This document shows, in pieces, positions 25,101-34,053 of a stretch of DNA of 64,000 nt (the stretch's first letter is position 1; each line of letters begins with the position of its first letter). Below the pieces are notes generated by a model that saw nothing but the letters and a program-made list of their open reading frames with translations, was not told where the DNA came from and did no database searches. This stretch comes from Calliphora vicina (Eukaryota; Arthropoda; Insecta; Diptera; Calliphoridae): contig NC_088784.1 in NCBI RefSeq assembly GCF_958450345.1, positions 62,419,247 to 62,483,246 on the forward strand, given 5' to 3'. The translations under genes were made by a program, and so were the position numbers.

Positions 25101-26144
25101 CAATAGTCTCTAACTCCGTACAGGCAGGACTAGCGGCCCAAGAAAATCCTATACAACCTATACCATCACCCAACATATCACCGAGTATGGAGGGGAATGA
25201 ATTGCCAGCTGGAAAGTAGGCATGAAATCGTGGATGCTGCCAATGGGTTACACCCGGCATTATTTTGTCCTCAACATCCGCCATAATTTTATCCCAATCC
25301 TCAGGGTGCTGAGGTGCTTCAGCTGTTTTTTATGATTAAAATTATAAAAGCATGTAATATTTCATTCCAGGAAAGATTTTTAAAAAATGCCATTTTTTAC
25401 CGTTAGTCTTCAGACATTGTTCAAATGGAGCTATGGAGCCATTTTGAAATTTCCATTTTTAATGTCTCTAATTTTTGAAAACTCACGATTTTTGAAAAGT
25501 GATAAATTTTTACAAAGTATTTAAGTATATGGGGGATTTTATGTCAAATGAACCAAAATATTAAAAATATTTTTTTTCGAAAAATTGAAGAAATAGCTAA
25601 CTAAACTATTTGGGCACATTTTGCTAAGAACAATAGGGAATAAGTTACATGGATGAGAAAAAAACATATTTGGCCAAAATGTCAAATTTTGACCCCCTTT
25701 AACTCAGAGAGTTCTTGACCAATCTTGTATATGCAAGTAGTATTGGTCATAGATTTTAAAAGTTGATTCACTTGACATGAAATCACCAATATACATATAT
25801 TCATATCTCGTAAAACTGGGAAAGATATGAATATATACTTAAATACTTTGTAATTTTTCCAAAATATAAATTGGCGAAGTAAATGGCGAGTTTTTAGAAA
25901 TGCCTTATTGGCTCCATATGTGTGCAAAAAATTAACAAAATCTGAAGACCCAAGGCAATTTTTTGGGTGATTAATGTGGAATTCATGATATATATTTTAT
26001 ATTGAATTACTTACGTGGCAATAAATGTCTCAAATATCCAGGTTCAACACTTGGTGTAACACGTCTATCCTTTAATGTCTCCAGATATTGGCATATATAC
26101 TCCACCATTTCACCGCCACGTTTACGAAACTCATTGCTATCCAT
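4187..26144 (-). CDS. Tdc2: Tyrosine decarboxylase 2 (neuronal tyramine synthesis), 8 coding exons
   Basis: PLP-dependent group II decarboxylase converting tyrosine to tyramine, the precursor of octopamine. Coding exons read on the minus strand: 26144-26015, 25322-25015, 24948-24712, 24654-24457, 19483-19269, 19065-18939, 4954-4437, 4367-4187. All introns are GT/AG and phases match, giving 637 residues plus TAA. Visible motifs: MPGVTHWQHPRFHAYFPAGN near residue 55-80, the cofactor-stacking His in SKEAHSC (about 193), HVDAAYAG with the pyridine-binding Asp (about 273), and NPNKWL with the Schiff-base Lys (about 305). The C-terminal extension after about residue 500 (SWISWPLAFLFN, then a Ser/Arg/Asn-rich tail) is typical of insect Tdc2 rather than the shorter Ddc. 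The start ATG opens with MDSNEFRKRG, as in the family. Nothing is broken. Intron 6 is 14 kb and intron 4 about 5 kb, both full of transposons. Tdc2 rather than Tdc1 is inferred from recalled similarity and length. Confidence 0.95.
4955..6508. other. Left part of Tdc2 intron 6, no recognisable feature
   Basis: AT-rich intron. The lysine-rich plus frame at 5594-5791 and the minus frame at 5861-6052 are short, low in complexity and unlike known proteins, so I treat them as chance. Confidence 0.4.
7506..8641 (+). pseudogene. Tc1-family DD34E transposase, split by a MITE and one stop
   Basis: N-terminal helix-turn-helix region (ITEI-like, RPRSSIQYVIQQFKK), catalytic Asp in FSDESK (codon about 133), second Asp in QQDNDPKHT (about 224) and Glu in DLNPIEHLW (about 259), giving exactly 34 residues between the last two acids. 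The MITE at 8125-8320 interrupts the frame after KENL; skipping it and one TTAA restores the frame. A TAA at 8411-8413 follows RLVK, so the copy is dead independently of the insertion. About 311 codons, slightly shorter than the 340 usual for Tc1. An upstream in-frame ATG at 7452 lies in the inverted-repeat arm and is less likely. Confidence 0.85.
8125..8320. mobile_element. 196-bp piggyBac-like MITE nested in Tc1
   Basis: Ends are CCCTCTAACCGGC and GCCGGTTAGAGGG (13-bp perfect inverted repeats), flanked by TTAA at 8121-8124 and 8321-8324. CCC-type ends with TTAA duplication are the piggyBac signature. It is non-coding. The interruption of an otherwise continuous transposase frame proves the boundaries. 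Confidence 0.88.
9821..10018 (-). pseudogene. hAT transposase C-terminal dimerisation fragment
   Basis: The 65-codon frame reads SPTSTISERVFSKSSFI followed by KNRL and a hydrophobic LFIKDYF, the hallmark of the hAT C-terminal dimerisation domain (the ERVFS block). The catalytic RNase H-like core is missing upstream, so this is a remnant inside a non-autonomous element. Confidence 0.75.
10300..10437. mobile_element. 138-bp MITE nested in the 969-bp hAT
   Basis: Ends GTGCCGATCTACACCATGAC and its near-perfect inverse, with about 28 bp of inverted repeat each side and a short unrelated core. No clear target duplication, so the superfamily is unknown. It is the innermost layer of the nest. Confidence 0.7.
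11030..11840. repeat. Degenerate tandem repeats, about 115-145 bp spacing
   Basis: Six or so diverged units share AATATCTGGAGAACTATAAT, TTGTGAAAGTCTTCAAACTT and ATGAATCAAATTC strings. They lie within the 3.33-kb hAT. They are not coding. Confidence 0.55.
13340..13500 (-). repeat. Inverted fragment of the CTGTCCAACA family
   Basis: On the minus strand it matches 17290-17400 (ACGCTTAATTA, CCTTGGGTCTC, ATGATCCGAATGAGCTGA). No terminus is visible, so it is a truncated copy. The stretch 12437-13339 between it and the hAT element is AT-rich and unassigned, as is 13501-14692. Confidence 0.5.
14693..15000 (+). repeat. mini-me-like element, 5' part, divergent subfamily
   Basis: Starts TTTTTATACCCACCGTC, then GTTTGTAACATATCGAA, then a GTCCGCCTGTCTGTCTGTTG tract near 14818. 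The layout is the same as the copy at 51494 but sequences differ. The 61-codon frame across it is incidental. Confidence 0.45.
15300..15681 (+). pseudogene. Decayed hAT-type transposase, C-terminal half
   Basis: One frame reads ISYIAKMLNPVLKTNIPKD, and after a stop WNDCF and FWCNVYSYKDSADSNPFKVL. A shift then continues as KLNTYITNNSICCEKFEP and PEMLKLFNSNIMYNKISEA to a TAA. The FW..VYSYKDSA..NPFK block followed by a CC..F.PS.EMLKLFN tail resembles the C-terminal region of a hAT-like transposase family. At least one stop and one frameshift are visible. Family assignment is from recalled resemblance. Confidence 0.5.
15695..16136. repeat. Fragment of the ~175-bp-unit foldback element
   Basis: Two tandem units containing GTGGGATGCGAGTGGGATAT at about 15782 and 15926, followed by the terminal segment with CATCCCGATCGGAAGACATC. 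These match the large foldback at 27988-30345. Confidence 0.65.
16264..16850. repeat. TIR element related to 40725-41895, left end
   Basis: Begins CGTACCTGCGATTAAATGTT and shares GTGAAGGTCAAAGGTCAAATTT and a later GGGCCGATTTTGATGAAACTT block with the element at 40725-41895. The right inverted repeat is not evident, so this copy is probably truncated. Confidence 0.5.
16943..17578. mobile_element. 636-bp non-autonomous TIR element, CTGTCCAACA family
   Basis: Ends CACTGTCCAACAG and CTGTTGGACAGTG (13 bp perfect inverted repeats). It is uninterrupted and guides the reading of the broken copy at 6509-12436. It has no coding capacity and no unambiguous target duplication, so its superfamily is open. 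Confidence 0.7.
17990..18370 (+). pseudogene. Jockey-like LINE reverse transcriptase tail, decayed
   Basis: The plus strand reads NATKCVHLRRDSCPPIYK, then a LNHRLTW block, and after stops IYKTYKAYF and LKRMQSKLLRIITN. These match, in order, the post-palm segment of jockey-type reverse transcriptases (KCVHVTF...CPP, LDRRLTW, LIYKTILKP, RFQSKTLRIITNAPW). Internal stops and deletions make it non-functional. It lies in Tdc2 intron 6. Confidence 0.7.
18763..18880 (-). repeat. mini-me-like fragment
   Basis: A degraded piece of the same family as 21590-22328: GCCCGACCATATAATTCCCTA, then TGGAAGCTATGGACAACTGAT. It lies just outside Tdc2 exon 6. Confidence 0.4.
19625..20035 (-). repeat. mini-me-like partial copy
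   Basis: Contains CCTGACCATAAATACCCTA, GAGTTATGACTAATTATAGA and GACCGATCACCATGCAATTA, parallel to 21610-22060. The GTCY end is missing. It lies in Tdc2 intron 4. Confidence 0.5.
20442..21284 (+). mobile_element. 843-bp pogo/Tigger-like element, non-autonomous
   Basis: Ends CAGTGGAGTCGGG and CCCGACTCCACTG, flanked by TA at 20440-20441 and 21285-21286. Inside, the plus strand retains a CENP-B-type helix-turn-helix: EIIKDMDNGVGVAVLANKFG followed by VAKSTICGIKK. The downstream transposase core is absent or scrambled. TIR sequence, TA duplication and the helix-turn-helix together support pogo/Tigger. Confidence 0.8.
21590..22328 (-). repeat. mini-me-like element, most complete copy
   Basis: Read on the minus strand it starts TTTATACCCTACACCACC with a stem-loop closed by GGAGGGTATTA. 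Next come GTTTGTAACGCCC and a GTCCGTCCGTCCGTCTGG tract (22165-22190). It ends with GGTGTAGGGTATTATATGG, a GGTCGGGCTTGACCGACC hairpin and TTCTTACTTGTT. Hairpins at both ends with a GTCY proto-microsatellite match the dipteran mini-me design. Confidence 0.65.
22329..23359. other. Tdc2 intron 4 stretch without identified feature
   Basis: AT-rich. The minus frame at 22446-22646 (66 codons) is not recognised. Part of the right end shares GGAAACCACTGTGCACTG with a related string near 20260 and may be a dispersed repeat. Confidence 0.3.
23360..24325 (-). pseudogene. mariner transposase remnant, split by a hAT-like insertion
   Basis: The minus strand from 24320 reads a decayed N-terminal piece (EDHR, then YVPLISCFERW). 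A jump follows to YYELLK, VLPHPLYSPDPAPFDYYLF and RSMQNAPSGIR, then, past the insertion at 23510-23997, RFTSELSIRN, LASKVVQFFWRGIH and PER. This is the C-terminal half of a mariner transposase (the PHPPYSPDLAPSDYHLFRSM block and the FFWRGIHKLPERW tail). The catalytic middle is deleted and several stops are present. It lies in Tdc2 intron 4. Confidence 0.8.
23510..23997. mobile_element. 488-bp hAT-like element inside the mariner remnant
   Basis: Ends TAGAGTGATCAAATATTC and GAAAATTGGCCTCTCTA, flanked by the perfect 8-bp duplication AGCGTATC (23502-23509 and 23998-24005). The flanks join to the mariner SGIRFTSE segment, confirming the boundaries. The interior holds repeated AAAACCGGTTTT-like palindromes and a short tandem GGTGCTCCACCA/GGTACTCCACCA motif. 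Confidence 0.8.
25406..25949. repeat. Small foldback element in Tdc2 intron 1
   Basis: Arms start GTCTTCAGA and end TCTGAAGAC; each continues inward with GGAGCC, a CATTT-rich block and TACAAAGTATTTAAGTATAT. The core repeats the terminal sequences of the large foldback (TTTGGGCACATTTTGCTAAG, AACTCAGAGAGTTCTTGACC). It appears to be a diverged relative, without the 175-bp units. Confidence 0.6.
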
Positions 26145-26163
26145 GTTAACGACTTTCTAAGAG
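26145..26163 (-). other. Tdc2: Probable 5' UTR segment of Tdc2 with splice acceptor
   Basis: On the minus strand the 19 bases before the Tdc2 ATG are preceded by a pyrimidine-containing TTTCAG, so translation probably starts just inside the second exon of a transcript whose first, non-coding exon lies further right. I could not locate that exon or the promoter. Confidence 0.4.
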
Positions 26164-26248
26164 CTGAAACATTATCAATTATGTAAGTAATTTACTTTTA
26201 TAAAGATAAATTTTGAAATTGGAAATTTTCTATAAGAAAACAGTTTTA

Positions 26249-26391
26249 GGGCCTGATTCACAAATACAACTGATAAAAATTTTTCGCATTATTGTATGAT
26301 ATCATCACCCAGTTTTTAAAAAATATTTTAGTGTTTTTCATAAGAAAATGTGAAAATTGTTTTTCAGTCATGTTTCTGAATCATGAGGCCC
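26249..26391. mobile_element. 143-bp MITE, PIF/Harbinger-like, just upstream of Tdc2
   Basis: Ends GGGCCTGATTCA and TGAATCATGAGGCCC, flanked by TTA on both sides (26246-26248 and 26392-26394). It is 105 bp upstream of the Tdc2 ATG, within the presumed 5' intron or promoter. Confidence 0.65.
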
Positions 26392-26689
26392 TTATTCTCA
26401 TTAAAGTAGAAGTTGATAAATAGTAAAATAAGTGACTTTAAGAAACATCACTCGGGTTTAATTGAACATTTCATTTTGAAAAGGGCACAAGTCCTGTTAG
26501 GCTCACATATTTTAAACTTTACTCTTCTGATTTCAATAATATTTGGTCGAAATTTTGGTCCATGGTCATTCAAAATTTAAAGTTCTCTAGAGCTTCGAAA
26601 ATCGCTTTAATTTGGTTTGGTACTTTAAAAGTGTTAATCTCAGATTGTATAATTTTTGTAACAAAGACTTCGTTGTTTTTAAATATCTG

Positions 26690-26730
26690 ATAAAAGTATG
26701 GAGTACTAGCTGACTCGGTGCGCTTCTCTA
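26690..26730 (-). mobile_element. Helitron-like 3' end
   Basis: Minus strand reads GAAGCGCACCGAGTCAGCTAG followed by T. The CTAG end next to T and the shared GTCAGCTAGT string with 30890-30912 fit a Helitron 3' terminus. The 5' end is not located. Confidence 0.4.
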
Positions 26731-27152
26731 CCCCAATTGGAAGAAAGAAGTAGTACTATTAAGTCTCCGTTAGTGAATTAATACTAATTCTGGATAGCAT
26801 GTCTCTAGTTTTACGTTTATTGATTCATTCTAATGTGGATTCTTGCTCATTCGAAACGTATTATTAGAATAAAAAAGTACCATAAAGACCCACATTTTGT
26901 ATTCTAATCAGCATCATGATTATGGGTCCATTAAAGGTACCAATAAAGTCTCCTTTTGTGGATTCTAACTCATTCAGAATCATGTCTACCATTTTGAAGA
27001 ACGATAAAGTACTCCTTAGTTTGGTTTAGTTTTCCTTTTTTGGTATCATAATATCATTGAGTCCCCTATTCTTGATTATTTCTTTATTGAGAAGCATATT
27101 AGCCACCTTTAATGTATATACGATAACTAATTTAATATATTTGGGGTATTCA

Positions 27153-27374
27153 CACGGTCAACTATTTGGTCATATTGTCATAATGTCCTAATATATTATG
27201 ATGTTTAAACAAATTTTTGTTGTGTTTCAAACAAAAAAGTTCTAAACTAATAAGTCTATTTGAACTATGTTTATTGTTTTGTCATAAAATAATACTTTTT
27301 TTTTGTTTAAAACACAACAAAAACTATTATAATATATTAGGACATTATGACAATATGACCAAATAGTAGACAGT
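27153..27374. repeat. 222-bp near-palindromic element
   Basis: Both arms contain ACTATTTGGTCATATTGTCA, ATGTCCTAATATATTAT and a TTTTTGTTGTGTTT/AAACAAAAAA block in inverse orientation, about 90 bp per arm. It is non-coding; no clear target duplication. Confidence 0.65.
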
Positions 27375-27987
27375 TAAAATAAATATTCCTTTTTCCTCTT
27401 GAACACCCGTCAAGTTAAATTTGTATTGCATTTCCTGATTGGGTTTCTATAAGACTCAATATTTAACAAATTATCATAAAACCGATCGGTTTTCAATTTT
27501 TTAAAACCGAAACCGCGGTTTTGAAATTCTTCGGTTTTTTGGAAACTGTAGTTAAAATAGACATCACAATGGGACTATTGCGGGTTCTCGAGATTGAAAC
27601 CTAGCCTATTATAGGCCATAATCGGTCACAAATTTTTACTTACAATATCTATTTACATTTCTGTGAATATTTTTACAACTAATTGGCCAATTTTTATTTA
27701 GTTCTCTATTAATCCTTGAAAGTTTTACTCAAAAAAACATTCTGTACAGAAAGAGCTTAATTATTGTGATTAGGGTTTGAAGGAAGATATTTCGAAATTC
27801 ATGTCCTTAATTGTTTTATTTATATTGCTAGGAAAAACATGCCAAAAATTGGAAATGCGATTCTAAGGATGTCATAAGATAATAGTACTTTTGCAAACTA
27901 CATAGTATATTTTCTAATAAATTTTAACGTAACGTTTTTATTCAATATATAAAATATATTACTATATTTTGATCTTTTATAACAGAG

Positions 27988-28316
27988 ATACATATGGGGC
28001 ATTTCATGTCAAGTGAACCAACTTTTGAAATCGATGTCTTCCGATCGGGATGAAATTTGCACCAAGGTTAGCTCTATTGGATAGTAACTCAGACACAATT
28101 TTTCAACAACATCGGTCGAGAACTCTCTGAGTTATAGGGGGTAAAATTTTGACAATTTGGTCAAACAGGGGTTTTTTCTTATCCATGTAACTTATTACCT
28201 ATTGTTCTTAGCAAAATGTGTCCCAAATAGTATAGATAGCTATTTCTTCGATCTTTCGAAAAAAAATATTTAAAAAAAAAAATAAAAAATTTTTAATATT
28301 TTTTTTCCGAAATCAA

Positions 28317-28347
<31 letters not shown>

Positions 28348-30345
28348 CTTAAAATAAAGATTAGATATTTTCCTTGAACACCTACTTGGTCGCTTAGTGG
28401 GATGCGAGTGGGATATCTATCAAAATAAATATTTTTTAACTCAAGACTTACAATTTTTGACTTTTTTTTTTGCAAATACGATTTTTTTTCCAAATGGGCC
28501 CTTTTTTAAAATTTTTTTTGTAGTCAAAAGAAAGCTTAGGTCCATTCCTTTAAGATATTTTTAGTCCCTTAGTGGGATGCGAGTGGGATATCTATCAAAA
28601 TAAATATTTTGTAACGCAAGACATACAATTTTTTAATTTTTTTTTGCAAAATCAAAATTTTTTTCCAATATGGGCCCTTTTTTAATTTTTTTTTTTGCTC
28701 AAAAGAAAGCCTAGGTCCATTCCTTTAAGATATTTTTAGTCCCTTAGTGGGATGCGAGTGGGATATCTATCAAAATAAATGTTTTAACACAAAAATTGTA
28801 TGTCTTGAGTTACAAAACATTTATTTTGATATATATCCCACTCGCATCCCACTAAGCGATCAAAACCATCTTAAAGGAATAGGCCTAAGCTTTCTTTATA
28901 GCAAAAAAAAAAATTACAAAAAGGGCCCATTTTAAAAAAAAGTCAAAAAAGTTTTTGATTTTGCCAAAAAATCAAAAATTGTATATCTTGAGTTACAAAA
29001 TATTTATTTTGATAGATATCCCACTCGTATCCCACTAAGGGACCTAAAATATCTTAAAGGAATGGACCTAAGCTTTCTTTTGACTAAAAAAAAATTTTTT
29101 AAAAAGGGCCCATTTTGAAAAAAAATTCGAATTTGCAAAAAAAAAAGTCAATAATTGAATGTCTTGAGTTACAACATTTTTATTTTAATAGATATCCTAC
29201 TCACATCTTCCTAAGTGACAAAATAGGTCTTAAAGGAAAAGACCTAAGCTTTCTTTTGAGCAAAAAAAAATTTTTAAAAAAAAGTCCCATATTGGAAAAA
29301 AATTTCGATTTTGCAAAAAAAAATTAAAAAATTGTTACAAAATATTTATTTTGATAGATATCCCACTCGCATCCCACTAAGGGACTAAAAATATCTTAAA
29401 GGAATGGACCTAGGCTTTCTTTTGAGCAAAAAAAAAAATTAAAAAAGGGCCCATATTGGAAAAAAATTTTGATTTTGCAAAAAAAAATTAAAAAATTGTA
29501 TGTCTTGCGTTACAAAATATTTATTTTGATAGATATCCCACTCGCATCCCACTAAGGGACTAAAAATATCTTAAAGGAATGGACCTAAGCTTTCTTTTGA
29601 CTACAAAAAAAATTTTAAAAAAAGGGCCCATTTGGAAAAAAAATCGTATTTGCAAAAAAAAAAGTCAAAAATTGTAAGTCTTGAGTTAAAAAATATTTAT
29701 TTTGATAGATATCCCACTCGCATCCCACTAAGCGACCAAAAGGGTCTTCAAGGATAATATCTAAGCTTTTGTTTGACCTAAAAAAAAAGATTAAAAAAGG
29801 GTCCATTTTGAAAAAAAAGTCAACAAAGTTTTTGATTTTGCAAAAAAAGTCAAAAATTTTATGTTTTGAGTTACAAAATATTTATTTTGATAGATATCCC
29901 ACTCGCATCCCACTAAGCGACCAAGTAGGTGTTCAAGGAAAATATCTAAACTTTATTTTAAGAAAAAAAAAAAAAAAAAAAAGAGAAAAAATTTAAAAAA
30001 AAAGTCAAAAAAGTTTTTGATTTCGGAAAAAAATATTAAAAATTTTTTATTTTTTTTTTTAAATATTTTTTTTCGAAAGATCGAAGAAATAGCTATCTAA
30101 ACTATTTGGGACACATTTTGCTAAGAACAATAGGTAATAAGTTATATGGATAAAAAAAAACCCCTGTTTGACCAAATTGTCAAAATTTTACCCCCTATAA
30201 CTCAGAGAGTTCTCGACCGATGTTGTTGAAAAATTGTGTCCGAATTACTATCCAATAGAACTAACATTGGTGCAAATTTCATCCCGATCGGAAGACATCG
30301 ATTTCAAAAGTTGGTTCACTTGACATGAAATTCCCCATATGTATA
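27988..30345. mobile_element. 2.36-kb foldback element with ~175-bp tandem units in both arms
   Basis: The outer ~280 bp on each side are inverted repeats (starting CATATGGGGCATTTCATGTC and ending GACATGAAATTCCCCATATG). Inside, the left arm has three and the right arm seven copies of a unit with TGGGATGCGAGTGGGATATC. Unit starts by that motif: 28401, 28576 and 28751 on plus; 28841, 29024, 29200, 29366, 29541, 29717 and 29902 on minus. Spacing is 166-185, mostly 175. The arms meet near 28800. No protein is encoded; the K/N-rich open frames are by-products. The organisation resembles Drosophila FB elements, but the unit is much longer. Confidence 0.8.
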
Positions 30346-30912
30346 ATTTTTCAGATTTTAATATTATTTGTATCACTCATTTTATATCACTTCTTCTAAA
30401 TTATTTCCTCCGAAACGGCTAAACCGATTTTTATGAAATTTTGTATGTATATTTGTGAACTATGAGAATAGGTCGTAAAGTATATTTCATACCGCTTGGA
30501 GATTAAGGTGTCCCTATCCAGAATTTGTTTGCCAAAAACTTTTTGGCATTTTTTTATTTGGCATTAAAAAATAACTGTAATCCCAAATTTTCATCAACCG
30601 ACACTCAGCCACCCATTTTTTAGCCGACATTTTAGTATTCTGTATGAGCAATATACAAATACATATCAATATTTACCTATTTTAATGAAATTTTTTATAT
30701 ATTTTTAGTAGGTACGAGAATAGAAAATGGACCACTAGGTCATTAGTATTTTTTTTAAATATTTCGTTTGTATTTCTCTTCATTTGGCATAAAAAAATAC
30801 CTATAATGCCAAATTCACTTAGAATACATTCGTTATTTTGTATGTAACAATTAAAATATTCACTAGAAATAATTTGTATGGCAGAACTACGTACGCCGGG
30901 TCAGCTAGTTTT
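30346..30912 (+). mobile_element. Helitron-like 3' region
   Basis: Contains CCTCCGAAACGGCTAAACCG and ends ACGCCGGGTCAGCTAG followed by T. The CTAG terminus and the GTCAGCTAGT string shared with 26703 suggest a Helitron end. The 5' TC end is not fixed, so the start here is nominal (the point where the foldback stops). Confidence 0.4.
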
Positions 30913-33900
30913 ATATAAAATATAAGAATAAGAATAAGAAAAAAACATGAAAATATTAATTTTAAAAATGGCCTATCTTATAATTTAAAGATGAACTAAT
31001 GAATGAATTTCTATAAGGAAAAAAATTGCTTTGAATTTTTAGTTAAAAATTCGCTTAAGTGAAATAACAGTTAAGCAGAAGTTTGATAGAATATATAAGT
31101 AAAAATCTATATTGACATATTGGTATATTATTGAAATGATATGTAATGTATAAAATTTAAGAATAAGTATTTTAAAATATCAACTAAAAATTTAAGTGCC
31201 TACTTCTTACAAAGATATGCCTAAAAATATATTTGAAGTTTTTTTTTGTTATTCTTCGTTATATTAGGAAATTTTTATCCCATCATGGTCCTATTCTGAA
31301 ATTTGTATGTTTTGTTATCCATGAAATATGGCATTTTTTGAGATAATTTTTGGTTCAATAGACTGTGTTGAACAGAAAATGAGTTAGAGGAAAATATATT
31401 GAGACATTACTATGAGACCAAAATTTTAATAACTATTCTTATATATATAATCTTTGAATTTTTTTGAGAATCCAGACCTAGCTAATTTTAATAATTTAAT
31501 TTCATATTATCACAGAGTACCCGTTTTCCAAGTCTAAAAATTTTTTTTTAACATTTTTGTTTTCTACCAATAAACTTCTATGTTTAATTCCATTCTGAAT
31601 TGAATAAATTCTAATCCAATAAAAGCCTATGAAGTTAAATAATTCGCTTTTTAATAATAGTTTTAAGGAATGAATTGCTGACATTTTTTATCATAATGTA
31701 ATTTTTATTTTATTAAACAAAATTTTGTATACATATTTTGAAAATAAGTTTGACTTGGCTGAAGTGCATTTATTATAACTACCCTGTAATAATTTAAAGA
31801 ATACCATTGTAAAGTGATTTAGACAATTGGCAAATGAATAGGAATAAATTTTCTAACCTGCCAAGGGCGTCTTCAATAATCTTACATGTTCAAGTTCTAC
31901 AGTAAATATCATATGTTTAACTTACCATTATTGAGAAATATTCTATTGGGAAACCAAAATCATATGTACTTCTTTATATGAATGAAAAAAATAAAAATCC
32001 ATTATGAATAAGTGGCTTAATGTGTAAATATGTTAAACCACATAATTACGAAAATTAATTTTTCAATTTGTTAGTTATAAAATTTATTAGTTTATTAGGA
32101 TATGTCCTAGAAGTTTAAAAGTACTAAATCGTAAATTAGCAACCCATAGAAACAATCAAAATAGGTAAAATCGTTACATTCGAAAAAAATATTTTTTTTT
32201 TATATTTTGTTTAAGAAAAATGTTTAAAGTTTTATATTTGGGTTTTGAGGAAAGCTTGAAATTTTATTTGTATAAGTATTTTTTATATTTAATCATCTGT
32301 GGATAATTAAATATAAAAACAGTTTTTAATTGGACATACTTTTTCATCTTTTAATATTTAAATTTTTTGAAAATATTGCTACTTTCACCCAAAACTTGAA
32401 ACTTGAAATAAAATGTAATAAAACCTTTCAATATTATCGGATGGTTTTTAAATTTTCAGATGGTTTTAAATTGTTCGACTTCGTAAATATATTTCTTTTG
32501 TGTTTTGATTTTTATCTATTGTAAATCATTTATTTATAATTTTTAAACTTTTACTGATTTCTAGAATCAATTTAAGAAATTTTGTGCATATTTCTGTCAT
32601 TATAAAATTTATCACTTACACTTTTTTTATTTGAAAAGAAATAGTTAAAATAAATTTATTTTTTGTTTTGTTTTATATTTCTATAAATATGTTATTTTGG
32701 TATTAATCCTTTATTGTACAATTTCCGTATCCGTTTGTAATTTCCGTTAACCGTTAGAAGCTGACGACAAAACTCAACTGATCATCAGCATAACAACTTC
32801 TTATAAAATAACCTCGGTGTCCTTTCTAGACATCCTGTACCCTTTAAAGGAGATGTTTGGAAGGAAGTCATCTAACGGTATATTTAACATTGCAGCAACA
32901 ATTATAATAACAACAACTACATGTGTATAGGAAAACCAATAAAGACAACAGCAAATATGACACCAACAACAACAACAATGAAAACAGCAACACCAGCAGC
33001 AGTAAATAATTGAAATATTTGTGGTGCTCTACATCTAATACGAGTACCAATTTACTTTTTATGCTTTTTTTGTTTTTCTCTCTCTATCACTCATTCATTC
33101 ATTCCTTCCTTTTCTTTCCTACTTTGCACATTATTCACTAACCAACAAGTATGCAACCATTCGTTCATTCTTTCATTCATTTATTCATTCATTCAGTTTT
33201 TAATTCAACCACAGTTAAACCAACTTAAGAGCTTGAAATATTTATTCAAACATACAAATTCAACAATTTACTTTTTATATCCTTCATCATATGCGTCATA
33301 GGGAAGAGGTTATGCTGTGTTTGTTATTCAGTTTGTAACTTGTTTGAAATATTTCTCTCCAGACTGAAAGCAGTGTAATTAATAATTCATCATTATTAGG
33401 TGTTAATATTTGTTTATTAAACACTTATTATTCATATCAAACATATCGTATTTGAAGTTATGAAGCAGTTTAAATATGCACAAAAAAATAAAAAATAATC
33501 AAGCAAAAAAGTTCAAAAAACTAAAGATGATCAGTGAACATTTGGTGACCCAAAAGTTTCAATATTAAGTCGCTGATTAGGTTAGATTGAAGCTGCAGTC
33601 ACATGATGCCAAGCTCGCTTGGGGAAAGGTTTTGTTGTGATATCCATCTTTTGAAACTAACCTGACGTGATAATGTAGAATTGGATCATTCTTAAATCAT
33701 TAATAGAGATACATGTCTAATCAGTGAATTTTTGGTGCACCAAGAGTTTCAATCCAAAGTCACCAAAGGCTGGTCAGGGAATGTGTTCCGTTTAACTACA
33801 ATCTTCTGCAAAAGTCGTTATAGAAAAGTTGTAACCTATGAGCGTGTGTACCAAGAGTTAACACATCCATTAAGTTCATACGGACCAAATTTTATCTGAT

Positions 33901-34053
33901 TTCGATGTAAGTGAGTTCTTTATCTCATATTTTAATGCCAATGAGATATTGACTTCGTTCCATTAACAGTTTGCCCTCATAGAGAGATAATCAACTTTTG
34001 TCAACTTTTCTCAATGCTATTCAGTGTGATTCCGGTTTTCACAAGGTTATTAC
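30913..34053. other. Intergenic stretch, low-complexity tracts
   Basis: No gene is recognised. It contains CAA/CAG-rich short repeats at about 32895-33005 and ATTC-rich repeats at about 33085-33195. A segment at 33575-33650 shares short blocks (AGGTTAG, CTTGGG, TTGTGATA) with 60385-60480 and may be a dispersed repeat. Confidence 0.35.

Noticed and set aside
28400..29910. Regularly spaced repeats resembling an array
   Set aside because: A eukaryotic foldback with 175-bp tandem units in opposite orientations; no short repeat-spacer structure, so not CRISPR.
28293..29996. Several 60-75 codon lysine/asparagine-rich open frames
   Set aside because: They recur with the 175-bp foldback unit in both orientations and are low-complexity translations of A/T runs, not genes.
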